Assembly: GCA_937926025.1 (NCBI GenBank)
Contig: CALANQ010000547.1
Location: 1-29,114 of the forward strand
Source: an uncultured Acidimicrobiales bacterium
GTDB lineage: Bacteria > Actinomycetota > Acidimicrobiia > Acidimicrobiales > Iamiaceae
Direction: 5' to 3'
Length of the DNA stretch: 29,114 nt
Below the pieces are notes generated by a model that did not search any database, was not told where the DNA came from, and worked only from the letters and a program-made list of their open reading frames with translations. A program made the position numbers and the translations under genes. Below are positions 21,697 through 28,961 of the stretch, in pieces (the first letter of the stretch is position 1; each line of letters opens with the position of its first letter).

Positions 21697-23313
21697 TCAG
21701 TCCACGAGGAAGGCCACGCTGTGCCAGCCGCTGGCGCCGTTCGGGAACGGCTTGGCGCGCTCCTCGGTCTGGGTCTCACCGGTGGCGTCGGTGGCCCGGC
21801 AGGTGACCTGGTGGCGGCCGGGGGCGGCGTCGAACTCGTAGGTCCACTGGCGCCACGTGAGGGTGGAGTCCTCCGCAGCGAGCTTCGCTTCGGTCCACTC
21901 GCCGTCGTCGAGCTTGACCTCGACCTTCTCGATGCCGCGCGTCTGGGCCCATGCGACGCCGCCGATCCGGGCCGGTCCGGCCTTGACCTTGCCGAGGCCC
22001 TTGGGGGTGTCGATGCGGGCCATGGTCTTGATGGGGCCGCGGTCGGACCACTTCCGCTTCACCCAGTACTGGTCGAAGTCGGCGAAGGTGGTCAGCTCGA
22101 TCTCGGTCAGCCACTTGGTGGCGGAGACGAACCCGTACAGCCCCGGGACGATGATGCGGGCCGGGAACCCGTGGACCAGGGGGAGGGGCTCGCCGTTCAT
22201 GCCGACGGCGAGCATCGCCGGCCGTCCGTCGAGCGTGTCGACCGGGAAGCCGGTGGTGAACCCGTCGAACGCCCGGCCCACGATCTGGTCGGCGCCCTTG
22301 CGGATGCCGGCACGGTCCTTCAGGAGGTGATCGAGCGGCACGCCCAGCCACTCCGCGGTGCCGACCAGCCCGCCACCGACCTCGTTGGAGACGCACGTCA
22401 TCGTGATGCGCTCCTCGATCATGTCCATGCCGAGGATGTCCTCGTAGGAGAACTCGAGCTCCTCGTCGACCATGCCGGTGATCTTCAGCGACCAGTCCTC
22501 GGCGGCCAGCTGCGGGACGGTGAGGTTGGTGTCGATCCGGTAGAAGCCCGCGTTGGGCGTGACGAAGGGGGAGATCCCCTCGAGGTCCACCGCAGCGCCC
22601 TCGGGGACCGGGGTCACCGGCTCCTTCGGCTTCGGCAGGGTGACGGCCAGCCGGGACGCCGCCGCGCTGAAGCGGCCCTGCAGCCAGCGCCCGCCGATGG
22701 CGGCCATCGCCCCGACGGCGACCACCGCGCCGGATGCCTTGAGGAAGCCGCGGCGGGCGAACGGCCCGTCGGACGGGTCCTCGACGGCGTCGCCGCCCAC
22801 ACCGAGGCGCTCGACGGCGGTGGGGTGCGATGCGCCGGGGATGGTCGCCAGCAGCACGGCCAGCACGGCGATGCCGGCGAGGGCCCCGACGATGCTCGGG
22901 AGGCCGGCCCAGACCGGGGCGCCCACCTCCTGGCCCGCCGCCCAGACGCCGACGGCGGCGAACAGACCGATGCCGACGGCGCCGAGCCACCAGCGGCGGC
23001 TGGCGATGACGCCGAGCGCCAGGCCGAACACCGCGGCGACGGAGTAGATCCCGATCAGGAGCGCCTTCTTGTCGTTGGTCCCGAAGGTCTCGATGGCGAA
23101 GTCCTTGACCGAGCCCGGAACGGCATCGACCACCCGGTTGCCGACCGAGATGACGGGGGCGGTCAGCCGCGAGGAGAGGCCGGCGACGAGCTCCCCGACC
23201 GCGAGGGCGAGGCCGGCGGCCAGCAGACCGGCGAGGGCCGACCGCCACACCGACGGCCGAGGCCGGTCGGATCGGCGGGGTGGGGCATCGGCCAGCGGCA
23301 GCGCATCTTCCAT
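21697..23313 (-). CDS. Membrane-anchored molybdopterin-dependent oxidoreductase (sulfite-oxidase fold)
   Basis: A 538-aa protein. The first 165 or so residues form about four transmembrane helices. Then ARRGFLKASGAVVAVGAMAAIGG (about 186-208) looks like a Tat signal and hydrophobic anchor. The catalytic domain holds the molybdenum-ligand Cys307 in ITMTCVSNEVGGG, with WLGVPLDHLL, MNGEPLPLVHGFPARIIVPGLYG and KWLTEIEL typical of the sulfite oxidase/YedY superfamily. A C-terminal Ig-like dimerisation domain (IGGVAWAQTRGIEKVEVKLDDG...WRQWTYEFDA) is present. The active site probably faces outward. The substrate is unknown; methionine-sulfoxide repair or sulfite oxidation are possibilities. Divergent from a fasciclin lipoprotein, a pairing I recall from other actinobacteria. 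Confidence 0.92.
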   Translation of the reverse strand: MEDALPLADAPPRRSDRPRPSVWRSALAGLLAAGLALAVGELVAGLSSRLTAPVISVGNRVVDAVPGSVKDFAIETFGTNDKKALLIGIYSVAAVFGLALGVIASRRWWLGAVGIGLFAAVGVWAAGQEVGAPVWAGLPSIVGALAGIAVLAVLLATIPGASHPTAVERLGVGGDAVEDPSDGPFARRGFLKASGAVVAVGAMAAIGGRWLQGRFSAAASRLAVTLPKPKEPVTPVPEGAAVDLEGISPFVTPNAGFYRIDTNLTVPQLAAEDWSLKITGMVDEELEFSYEDILGMDMIEERITMTCVSNEVGGGLVGTAEWLGVPLDHLLKDRAGIRKGADQIVGRAFDGFTTGFPVDTLDGRPAMLAVGMNGEPLPLVHGFPARIIVPGLYGFVSATKWLTEIELTTFADFDQYWVKRKWSDRGPIKTMARIDTPKGLGKVKAGPARIGGVAWAQTRGIEKVEVKLDDGEWTEAKLAAEDSTLTWRQWTYEFDAAPGRHQVTCRATDATGETQTEERAKPFPNGASGWHSVAFLVD

Positions 23314-23412
23314 GCCAGGTCTTCGTTGCGCTGGAGGGTGACGGATGGCGGGCAGTCCGTCGGCAGCCGTTTAGCGAAGAAATTCCATGCCCTCTGACCT
23401 GCGGTTCTTCGT

Positions 23413-23466
23413 GGTTCACCGGATTCTGTTCATCCGGAACCGAGGTCGTGTGCGTAGACGGTCGTG
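23413..23466 (+). promoter_or_regulatory. Regulatory region between molybdopterin and fasciclin genes
   Basis: The 204-nt divergent region holds an inverted repeat CCGGAT-N7-ATCCGG (23419-23437), which with GGTTC/GAACC can form a longer bulged stem. GGAACC (23436-23441) followed 17 nt later by CGGTCG resembles an ECF-sigma -35/-10 pair reading toward the fasciclin gene. Weak evidence. Confidence 0.35.
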
Positions 23467-23517
23467 AAGGCGCCCCGAAGCGGACGCTCCCCAAACCCCC
23501 TTGAAAGGGATCCCCCG

Positions 23518-24189
23518 ATGAACCTCACCACCCGCAAGAAGATGGCCGCCGTGGTGCTGCCGTTCGCGCTGTTCATCGCCGCCTGCGGCAGCAGCGACAG
23601 CGGCAGCGACTCCTCGTCGAGCGGCTCGGACACCACCAAGACCACGATGTCGGACCAGAGCGGCGACACCGAGACCACGATGGCCGACGACAGCGGCAGC
23701 GACGAGATGGCTGCTCCCGAGGGCGAAGGCTGCGCCGCCGTCCCCGAGACCGGCGACGGCTCCTTCGAGGGCATGGCCCAGGACCCGGTGGCCACGGCCG
23801 CCAGCAACAACCCGGCGCTGTCCACCCTGGTCACCGCCGTCGGCGAGGCCGACCTGGTCGACACCCTCAACACGGGCGGCCCGTTCACCATCTTCGCCCC
23901 GGTGAACGACGCCTTCGCCAAGATCCCCGAGGCTGACCTGAACGCCGTGCTGGCGGACAAGGATCAGCTCACGGCGATCCTCACCTACCACGTCGTCCCC
24001 GAGCGCATCGAGCCCGAGGACCTCGGCGGCACCTACGAGACGGTCAACGGTGCCGAGCTCACCGTGTCCGGCGACGCCCCGTCCTTCGACGTCGGTGACG
24101 GCCAGGCCACGGTCATCTGCTCCGGTGTCCAGACCGCCAACGCCACGGTGTACCTGATCGACTCGGTGCTCATGCCCCCCGCCAGCTGA
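23518..24189 (+). CDS. Fasciclin (FAS1) domain lipoprotein
   Basis: A 223-aa protein. The start at 23518 follows GAAAGGGA; an in-frame start at 23464 lies too far upstream. The lipoprotein signal MNLTTRKKMAAVV ends in a lipobox with cysteine 23 (FIAACGSS). A Ser/Asp/Thr-rich linker runs to about residue 75. One FAS1 domain follows: LSTLVTAVGEADLV, the H1 box GPFTIFAPVNDAF, YHVVPERI, and the H2 box NATVYLIDSVLMPP. FAS1 proteins such as mycobacterial MPT70/MPT83 mediate adhesion or bind lipids at the cell surface. Its divergent partner is the molybdopterin enzyme. Confidence 0.93.
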   Translation: MNLTTRKKMAAVVLPFALFIAACGSSDSGSDSSSSGSDTTKTTMSDQSGDTETTMADDSGSDEMAAPEGEGCAAVPETGDGSFEGMAQDPVATAASNNPALSTLVTAVGEADLVDTLNTGGPFTIFAPVNDAFAKIPEADLNAVLADKDQLTAILTYHVVPERIEPEDLGGTYETVNGAELTVSGDAPSFDVGDGQATVICSGVQTANATVYLIDSVLMPPAS

Positions 24190-24228
24190 TCACGCACACC
24201 ACGTCGCCCTCATCCTGGGGGAGGCAGG

Positions 24229-24260
24229 GACGGGCCGGGCGCTTCGGCGCCCGGCCCGTC
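24229..24260 (+). terminator. Hairpin after the fasciclin gene
   Basis: GACGGGCCGGGCGC, a TTCG tetraloop, and the exact complement GCGCCCGGCCCGTC: a perfect 14-bp stem 39 nt after the stop codon, followed by TCGCGTTCCC without a U tract. Very likely the transcript end. Confidence 0.75.
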
Positions 24261-24315
24261 TCGCGTTCCCCGCAGGATCCGTCGCTCCCATGCCCGATCT
24301 GAGACGATGCACCCC

Positions 24316-25992
24316 ATGGCCTCCTACGACTACGACGTCCTGGTTGTCGGCTCCGGCTTCGGCGGGAGCGTGTCCGCCCTCCGCCTCACCGAGAAGGGCT
24401 ACCGGGTGGGCGTGATCGAAGCCGGGCGGCGCTTCGACACCACCACCCTCCCGAAGACCAGCTGGGACCTGCGCCGATTCCTCTGGGCCCCGGGGCTCGG
24501 GATGCGGGGCATCCAGCGCATCACTCCGCTGAAGGACATCGCCATCCTCTCGGGTGCCGGCGTCGGCGGCGGATCGCTGGTGTACGCCAACACGCTCTAC
24601 GAGCCGCTGGCGCCCTTCTACACGGACAAGCAGTGGGGCCACATCACCGACTGGAAGGCCGAGCTGGCCCCGTTCTACGACCAGGCCAAGCGCATGCTCG
24701 GCGTGAACGAGGTGCCGGCGGACACCCCGCCGGACAAATACATGCACGAGCTGGCCGACCGACTGGGCGTGAGCGACACCTACCACCGCACCCCGGTGGG
24801 GGTCTGGTTCGGCAAGGCCGGCCAGACGGTTCCGGACCCGTACTTCGGCGGTGAGGGACCCGACAAGGTCGGGTGCACCCACTGCGGCAGCTGCATGGTG
24901 GGGTGCCGGGTCGGTGCCAAGAACACGCTCGACCGCAACTACCTGTACCTGGCCGAGAAGAACGGCGCCGTCGTCCACCCCGACCGGCAGGTCACCGACC
25001 TCGAGCAGCTCCCCGGCGGCGGGTGGCGGGTCACCACCGAGCGGCCCGGCGCCTGGTTCCGCAAGCGCACCCGCACGTTCACGGCGGAGCAGGTGGTGTT
25101 CTCCGCCGGCGTGCTGGGCACGGTGAAGCTGCTGCTCAAGCTGCGAGACGAAGGCCGCCTGCCGGCCCTGTCGGACCGCCTCGGCGACGTCGTCCGCACC
25201 AACAGCGAGGCCATCGTCGGTGCGTCGGCGAAGACCGCCCGCCCCGAGCTGAGCCGGGGGGTGGCCATCACCTCGTCGATCCACCCCGACGAGACCACCC
25301 ACATCGAGCCGGTGCGCTACCCGCCGGGCTCCAACGCCATGGGGCTGCTGTCCACGGTGCTGGTGGACGGCGGCGACGGCCCGCCCCGGCAGGTGAAGTT
25401 CCTGGCCAAGGTGGTCCGCCACCCGGTGCAGTTCCTGCGGTCGATGTCGGTCCACCGCTGGTCCGAGCGCTCGATCATCCTGCTGGTGATGCAGAGCCGC
25501 GACAACAGCATCGCCCTGCGCCGCAACAAGAAGCTGGGCGTCCTGGTCAGCCGGCCGGGGGAGGGCGAGCCCAACCCGAGCTACCTCCCGGTGGCCAACG
25601 ACGCCGCCCGCGAGGTGGCCGACATGCTCGACGGCGAGCCGTGGGGAGCGTGGAACGAAACCATCCTCGACGCCCCCACCACCGCCCACATCCTGGGCGG
25701 CTGCGTGGTCGGCGACAGCCCCGAGACCGGGGTCATCGACCCCTACCACCGGGTGTACGGCTACGAGGGCCTGACGGTGTCCGACGGCTCCGCGGTCTCG
25801 GCGAACCTCGGCGTCAACCCGTCGCTCAGCATCACGGCGCTCACCGAGCGGGCCATGAGCTTCTGGCCCAACAAGGGTGAGGCCGATCCGCGCCCCGCCG
25901 TCGGCGAGGCGTACCAGCGGCTGGCACCGGTGGCGCCCCGCTCGCCGGCGGTCCCCGCCGACGCGCCCGCCGCGCTGCGGGTGGGGGCCTGA
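24316..25992 (+). CDS. GMC family oxidoreductase, ChoD (cholesterol-oxidase)-like
   Basis: A 558-aa flavoprotein. The FAD-binding loop is VVGSGFGGS (residues 11-18) followed by VIEAG; LSGAGVGGGSLVYANTL is the second FAD motif. The C-terminal GMC signature HILGGCVVGDSPETGVIDPYHRVYGYEGLTVSDGSAVSANLGVNPSLSI region supports the family. A cysteine cluster, CTHCGSCMVGC (C-x2-C-x2-C-x3-C), precedes RVGAKNTLDRNYL. Resemblance is to mycobacterial ChoD (Rv3409c-type), whose true substrate is debated. The ATG at 24316 is preferred over 24307 because GACGAT stands 7 nt upstream. The next gene starts 2 nt after its stop, so the two form an operon. Confidence 0.9.
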   Translation: MASYDYDVLVVGSGFGGSVSALRLTEKGYRVGVIEAGRRFDTTTLPKTSWDLRRFLWAPGLGMRGIQRITPLKDIAILSGAGVGGGSLVYANTLYEPLAPFYTDKQWGHITDWKAELAPFYDQAKRMLGVNEVPADTPPDKYMHELADRLGVSDTYHRTPVGVWFGKAGQTVPDPYFGGEGPDKVGCTHCGSCMVGCRVGAKNTLDRNYLYLAEKNGAVVHPDRQVTDLEQLPGGGWRVTTERPGAWFRKRTRTFTAEQVVFSAGVLGTVKLLLKLRDEGRLPALSDRLGDVVRTNSEAIVGASAKTARPELSRGVAITSSIHPDETTHIEPVRYPPGSNAMGLLSTVLVDGGDGPPRQVKFLAKVVRHPVQFLRSMSVHRWSERSIILLVMQSRDNSIALRRNKKLGVLVSRPGEGEPNPSYLPVANDAAREVADMLDGEPWGAWNETILDAPTTAHILGGCVVGDSPETGVIDPYHRVYGYEGLTVSDGSAVSANLGVNPSLSITALTERAMSFWPNKGEADPRPAVGEAYQRLAPVAPRSPAVPADAPAALRVGA

Positions 25993-25994
25993 GC

Positions 25995-26783
25995 GTGGCC
26001 GCCGTCCTCCTGGCGTCCGCCGGGGCCATCGCCGCCGTGATGGTGGCGACCTGGCTGGTCTCGCTGCTGCTGCGCGACGCCAGCATCGTGGACATCATCT
26101 GGGGCGCGGGCTTCGTGGTGGTGGCGGCCACCGCCGCCGTGGTCGGCGACGGCTTCGACGACCGGCGCTACCTGCTGCTGACGCTGGTGGGCGTGTGGGG
26201 GCTTCGGCTCAGCAGCTACCTGGCCTGGCGCAACATCGGCCACGGCGAGGACTACCGCTACCAGGCCATGCGCAAGAAGCACGGCGACCGCTTCTGGCTG
26301 ATCAGCCTGTTCCAGGTGTTCGCGCTCCAGGGCGTGCTGATGTGGGTGGTCTCGCTGCCGGTCCAGCTCTCGGCCACGGCGGACGAGCCGGCGTCGTTCG
26401 GTCCGCTGGCCGTGCTGGGCGTCGCCGTCTGGATGGTCGGCCTGCTGTGCGAGACCATCGGCGACGCCCAGCTGGCCTCGTTCAAGGCGAAGGACGAGAA
26501 CAAGGGCAAGGTCATGGACCGGGGCCTCTGGCGCTACACGCGGCACCCGAACTACTTCGGGGACTTCTGCGTGTGGTGGGGGATCTTCCTCGTGGCGGCC
26601 GAGACCGTGCCCGGGCGCTACGGCGTGATCGGACCGCTGGTCATGTCGTTCCTGCTGATCCGCGTGTCGGGGGTGGCCATGCTGGAGAAGACCATCGGCA
26701 AGCGCCGGCCCGGCTACGCCGAGTACATCGAGCGCACCTCCGCGTTCTTCCCCCGCCCGCCCAAGCGCCGCCCCTCCGCCTGA
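25995..26783 (+). CDS. DUF1295 / steroid 5-alpha-reductase-like membrane protein
   Basis: A 262-aa polytopic protein from GTG, with about six to seven hydrophobic segments. SIVDIIWGAGFVVVA near the N-terminus and RGLWRYTRHPNYFGDFCVWWGIFL near residue 180 are diagnostic of DUF1295. That family belongs to the steroid 5-alpha-reductase/ICMT superfamily, which reduces enone double bonds with NADPH or methylates lipids. MLEKTIGKRRPGYAEYIERTSAFFP is the usual C-terminus. Two bases separate it from the ChoD-like gene, which suggests joint action on a sterol-like or long-chain lipid. The end is 13 nt from the convergent methyltransferase gene. Confidence 0.9.
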   Translation: MAAVLLASAGAIAAVMVATWLVSLLLRDASIVDIIWGAGFVVVAATAAVVGDGFDDRRYLLLTLVGVWGLRLSSYLAWRNIGHGEDYRYQAMRKKHGDRFWLISLFQVFALQGVLMWVVSLPVQLSATADEPASFGPLAVLGVAVWMVGLLCETIGDAQLASFKAKDENKGKVMDRGLWRYTRHPNYFGDFCVWWGIFLVAAETVPGRYGVIGPLVMSFLLIRVSGVAMLEKTIGKRRPGYAEYIERTSAFFPRPPKRRPSA

Positions 26784-26796
26784 GCGCCCGCCGTCG

Positions 26797-27390
26797 TCAG
26801 GCGCGGCGCCGGTGCACCGACACCTGGTAGCCGCCGCCGGGGGACCACGGCTCCCGGTCCCAGGTGGACCAGCGGTCCACGAGGTCGAGGCCGGCGGCGT
26901 CCGCGTCCCGGTCGAGCTGGTCCGGGTGGTAGCCGCCGGGCTGCACCTGGAACCCGGCCACCACCAGGCCGCCGGCGGGGACCGCGCCCGCGCACCGGGC
27001 CACGACCGCCGCCTCGGTGCCGGGCGCCACGAAGATCAGCACGTTGCCGGCCAGCACCACGAGATCGAACGGGCCGCCCGCGTCGGTTCCGGCCAGGTCG
27101 CCCTCGATCCAGGTCAGCTCGGGTGCCTTGGCCCGGGCCGAGTCGAGCATCGCAGCGTCGATGTCCAGGCCCGTGACGTGGAACCCGCGCCGGGCGAGCT
27201 CGATGGCGACCCGCCCGGTGCCGCACCCGGCGTCGAGGATCCTCGGCCCCGGGCTCAGCCCGGCGACGAGGGCCGCCTCGCCGTGCACGTCGGCGCCCGA
27301 GGCGGCCAGGGCCTCGAACCGCTGGTCGTAGTCGGCGCCGCGGGGCAGGTCGTCTCGGTCGGTCCAGCGGGATCGGGGTGGCTCGGCCAT
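26797..27390 (-). CDS. Class I SAM-dependent methyltransferase
   Basis: A 197-aa protein. RILDAGCGTGRVAIELARRGFHVTGLDIDAAMLDSAR is motif I and the post-I acidic loop that bind S-adenosylmethionine. WIEGDLAG and FDLVVLAGNVLIFV are motifs II-III. The substrate is not evident. The start at 27390 has GAGGAT with a 6-nt gap upstream. It is convergent with the DUF1295 gene and divergent from the potassium channel, so it is probably monocistronic. Confidence 0.88.
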   Translation of the reverse strand: MAEPPRSRWTDRDDLPRGADYDQRFEALAASGADVHGEAALVAGLSPGPRILDAGCGTGRVAIELARRGFHVTGLDIDAAMLDSARAKAPELTWIEGDLAGTDAGGPFDLVVLAGNVLIFVAPGTEAAVVARCAGAVPAGGLVVAGFQVQPGGYHPDQLDRDADAAGLDLVDRWSTWDREPWSPGGGYQVSVHRRRA

Positions 27391-27467
27391 GGCCCCATCC
27401 TCGCCCCCGGCGATGGGGCTGGCGCGCCATCCCCCCGTGCGATCGCGGCGTCGGCCACCATGATCGG

Positions 27468-28325
27468 GTGACCGTCCCGGGCTCCACCTCCGTCGCGCCC
27501 GCAGACGTCGATCCTCGCCTGGCCCGGTGGGAGAAGCGGGCGACACCGATCATCGTGCTGGCGGCGCTGATCCCGATCGTGGTGGCGATCGCCCCACGGC
27601 TCAAGAACGACCCGTTCGTGTTCCTGAACATCGCCGCGTGGCTGGTGTTCCTGGTCGATCTGATCGTGCACGTGCGCTGGCGTCCGGGCTACCTGAGGTC
27701 CGGCATCGGCAGGTTCGACCTCGGCATCGTCATCTTGACGTTCCCCTGGTACCTGCTGCCCTCGATGAGCGACAACATCGCCGTGCTCAGCCTGGCCCGC
27801 CTCGGACGGCTGGCCCGGCTGGTGATGGCAGGCGGGATGACCACCTTCGTCCGACGGCTGCTGGAGCGCATCGGCAAGGCCGGGCTCTACAGCATCGGCC
27901 TGATCCTGGTGTGCTCCGAGGTGGTGTACCGGGTGGAGCCGCCCAGCGCCGGGTTCGACACCCAGTCCGAGGCCATCTGGTGGGGCTTCGTGACCTTCAC
28001 CACCGTCGGGTACGGCGACCTGGTGCCGACCACGCCCGAGGGACGCCTTGTGTCGGTGATCCTGATGGTGGGCGGCGTCGCCCTCATCGGCCTGCTCGCC
28101 GGTTCGCTGGCCGAGTTCCTGTCCGAAGCCGACGAGAGCGACGCCGACCTGGAGGAGCTGGCCGAGGTCGACGATCGGGACCTCACCGACAGCGAGCGCA
28201 CCCGGGTGGTCCTGGAGGAGGTGCGGTCGCTGCGCGACGAGCTGGCCGAGCTGCGCCGGGCCCTGATGGTCGAGGGTGGCCCGCCCGGTGCCGATCCGGC
28301 CCCATCGGCGACCGACGGGACCTGA
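27468..28325 (+). CDS. Voltage-sensor-type potassium channel
   Basis: A 285-aa protein from GTG. Six membrane segments can be drawn: S1 TPIIVLAALIPIVVAIA, S2 VFLNIAAWLVFLVDLIVHV, S3 FDLGIVILTFPWYLLPS, an arginine-bearing S4-like helix LARLGRLARLVMAGG, S5 GLYSIGLILVCSEVVY and S6 ILMVGGVALIGLLAGSLAEF. The selectivity filter TVGYGD is at 179-184 between S5 and S6. The cytosolic tail has an acidic stretch and a leucine-heptad helix (VLEEVRSLRDELAELRRALM) that may act as a tetramerising coiled coil. No RCK or cyclic-nucleotide domain is present. It likely forms a homotetrameric, voltage- or stress-gated K+ channel. Confidence 0.9.
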   Translation: MTVPGSTSVAPADVDPRLARWEKRATPIIVLAALIPIVVAIAPRLKNDPFVFLNIAAWLVFLVDLIVHVRWRPGYLRSGIGRFDLGIVILTFPWYLLPSMSDNIAVLSLARLGRLARLVMAGGMTTFVRRLLERIGKAGLYSIGLILVCSEVVYRVEPPSAGFDTQSEAIWWGFVTFTTVGYGDLVPTTPEGRLVSVILMVGGVALIGLLAGSLAEFLSEADESDADLEELAEVDDRDLTDSERTRVVLEEVRSLRDELAELRRALMVEGGPPGADPAPSATDGT

Positions 28326-28337
28326 GCGGCCGGTCCG

Positions 28338-28817
28338 TCAGTCGTCGTCGGTGTCGAGCTGCTGGGCCAGGTAGTTCTCGACGCCGATGGTGTCGATGAC
28401 GTGCAGCTGGGACTCCAGCCAGTCGGCGTGGGACTCCTCGTCCACCAGGCGGTGCTCCATCAGCTCCCGGGTGCCGTTGTCGCCCTTGGCAACGCAGAGG
28501 GCGATGTGGCGGTTGTAGCGCTCGATGGCGGCCTTCTCGGTCTCCAGCTCCAGGGCGAGCTGCTCGGGCACCGTCTCGCCGACCAGCACCGGGTTGTAGC
28601 GCTGCAGGTTGGGGACGCCGTCGAAGTAGAGGATGCGCTCGATGATCTTGTCGGCGTCCTCCATCTCCTCGATGGACTCCCGGCGGGCGACGGCGGCCAG
28701 CTTCTGGAAACCCCAGTTCTCCCGCATCTTGGCGTGGATGAAGTACTGGTTGATGGCCGTCAGCTCGGCCGTCAGGATCTCGTTCAGCGCTTCGATGATC
28801 TCGGGATCGCCTTGCAT
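28338..28817 (-). CDS. bfr: Bacterioferritin
   Basis: A 159-aa protein; the 24-mer stores iron and binds heme between subunits. The sequence MQGDPEIIEALNEILTAELTAINQYFIHAKM is typical. The heme ligand Met52 is present (SIEEMEDAD). Of the E. coli-numbered ferroxidase ligands, Glu18, Glu51, Glu94, Glu127 and His130 are present, but position 54 is Asp instead of His. The start at 28817 is set by GAGG about 10 nt upstream; an in-frame ATG at 28853 would add twelve residues. The gene follows the ferredoxin gene on the same strand with 144 nt between. Confidence 0.93.
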   Translation of the reverse strand: MQGDPEIIEALNEILTAELTAINQYFIHAKMRENWGFQKLAAVARRESIEEMEDADKIIERILYFDGVPNLQRYNPVLVGETVPEQLALELETEKAAIERYNRHIALCVAKGDNGTRELMEHRLVDEESHADWLESQLHVIDTIGVENYLAQQLDTDDD

Positions 28818-28902
28818 GTCAGCCTCGCAACAGGGGAGTGGGACGTGGGCCAACCGTAGCCAACGGGTCTGACGGTCGGGACGGTTGCCGCCGGCCCGGA
28901 AG

Positions 28903-28920
28903 CACCGCCGACGGGCGGTG
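28903..28920 (-). terminator. Hairpin between the ferredoxin and bacterioferritin genes
   Basis: CACCGCC, loop CGTC, and GGCGGTG form a 7-bp stem (minus strand), 41 nt after the ferredoxin stop. It may end or weaken that transcript. A TACGGT -10-like hexamer about 37 nt before the bfr start could then drive bfr separately. Confidence 0.35.
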
Positions 28921-28961
28921 GCAGGGCACCTTGACGGGGTGGGAGGCCGGGCCGGGAGGGC

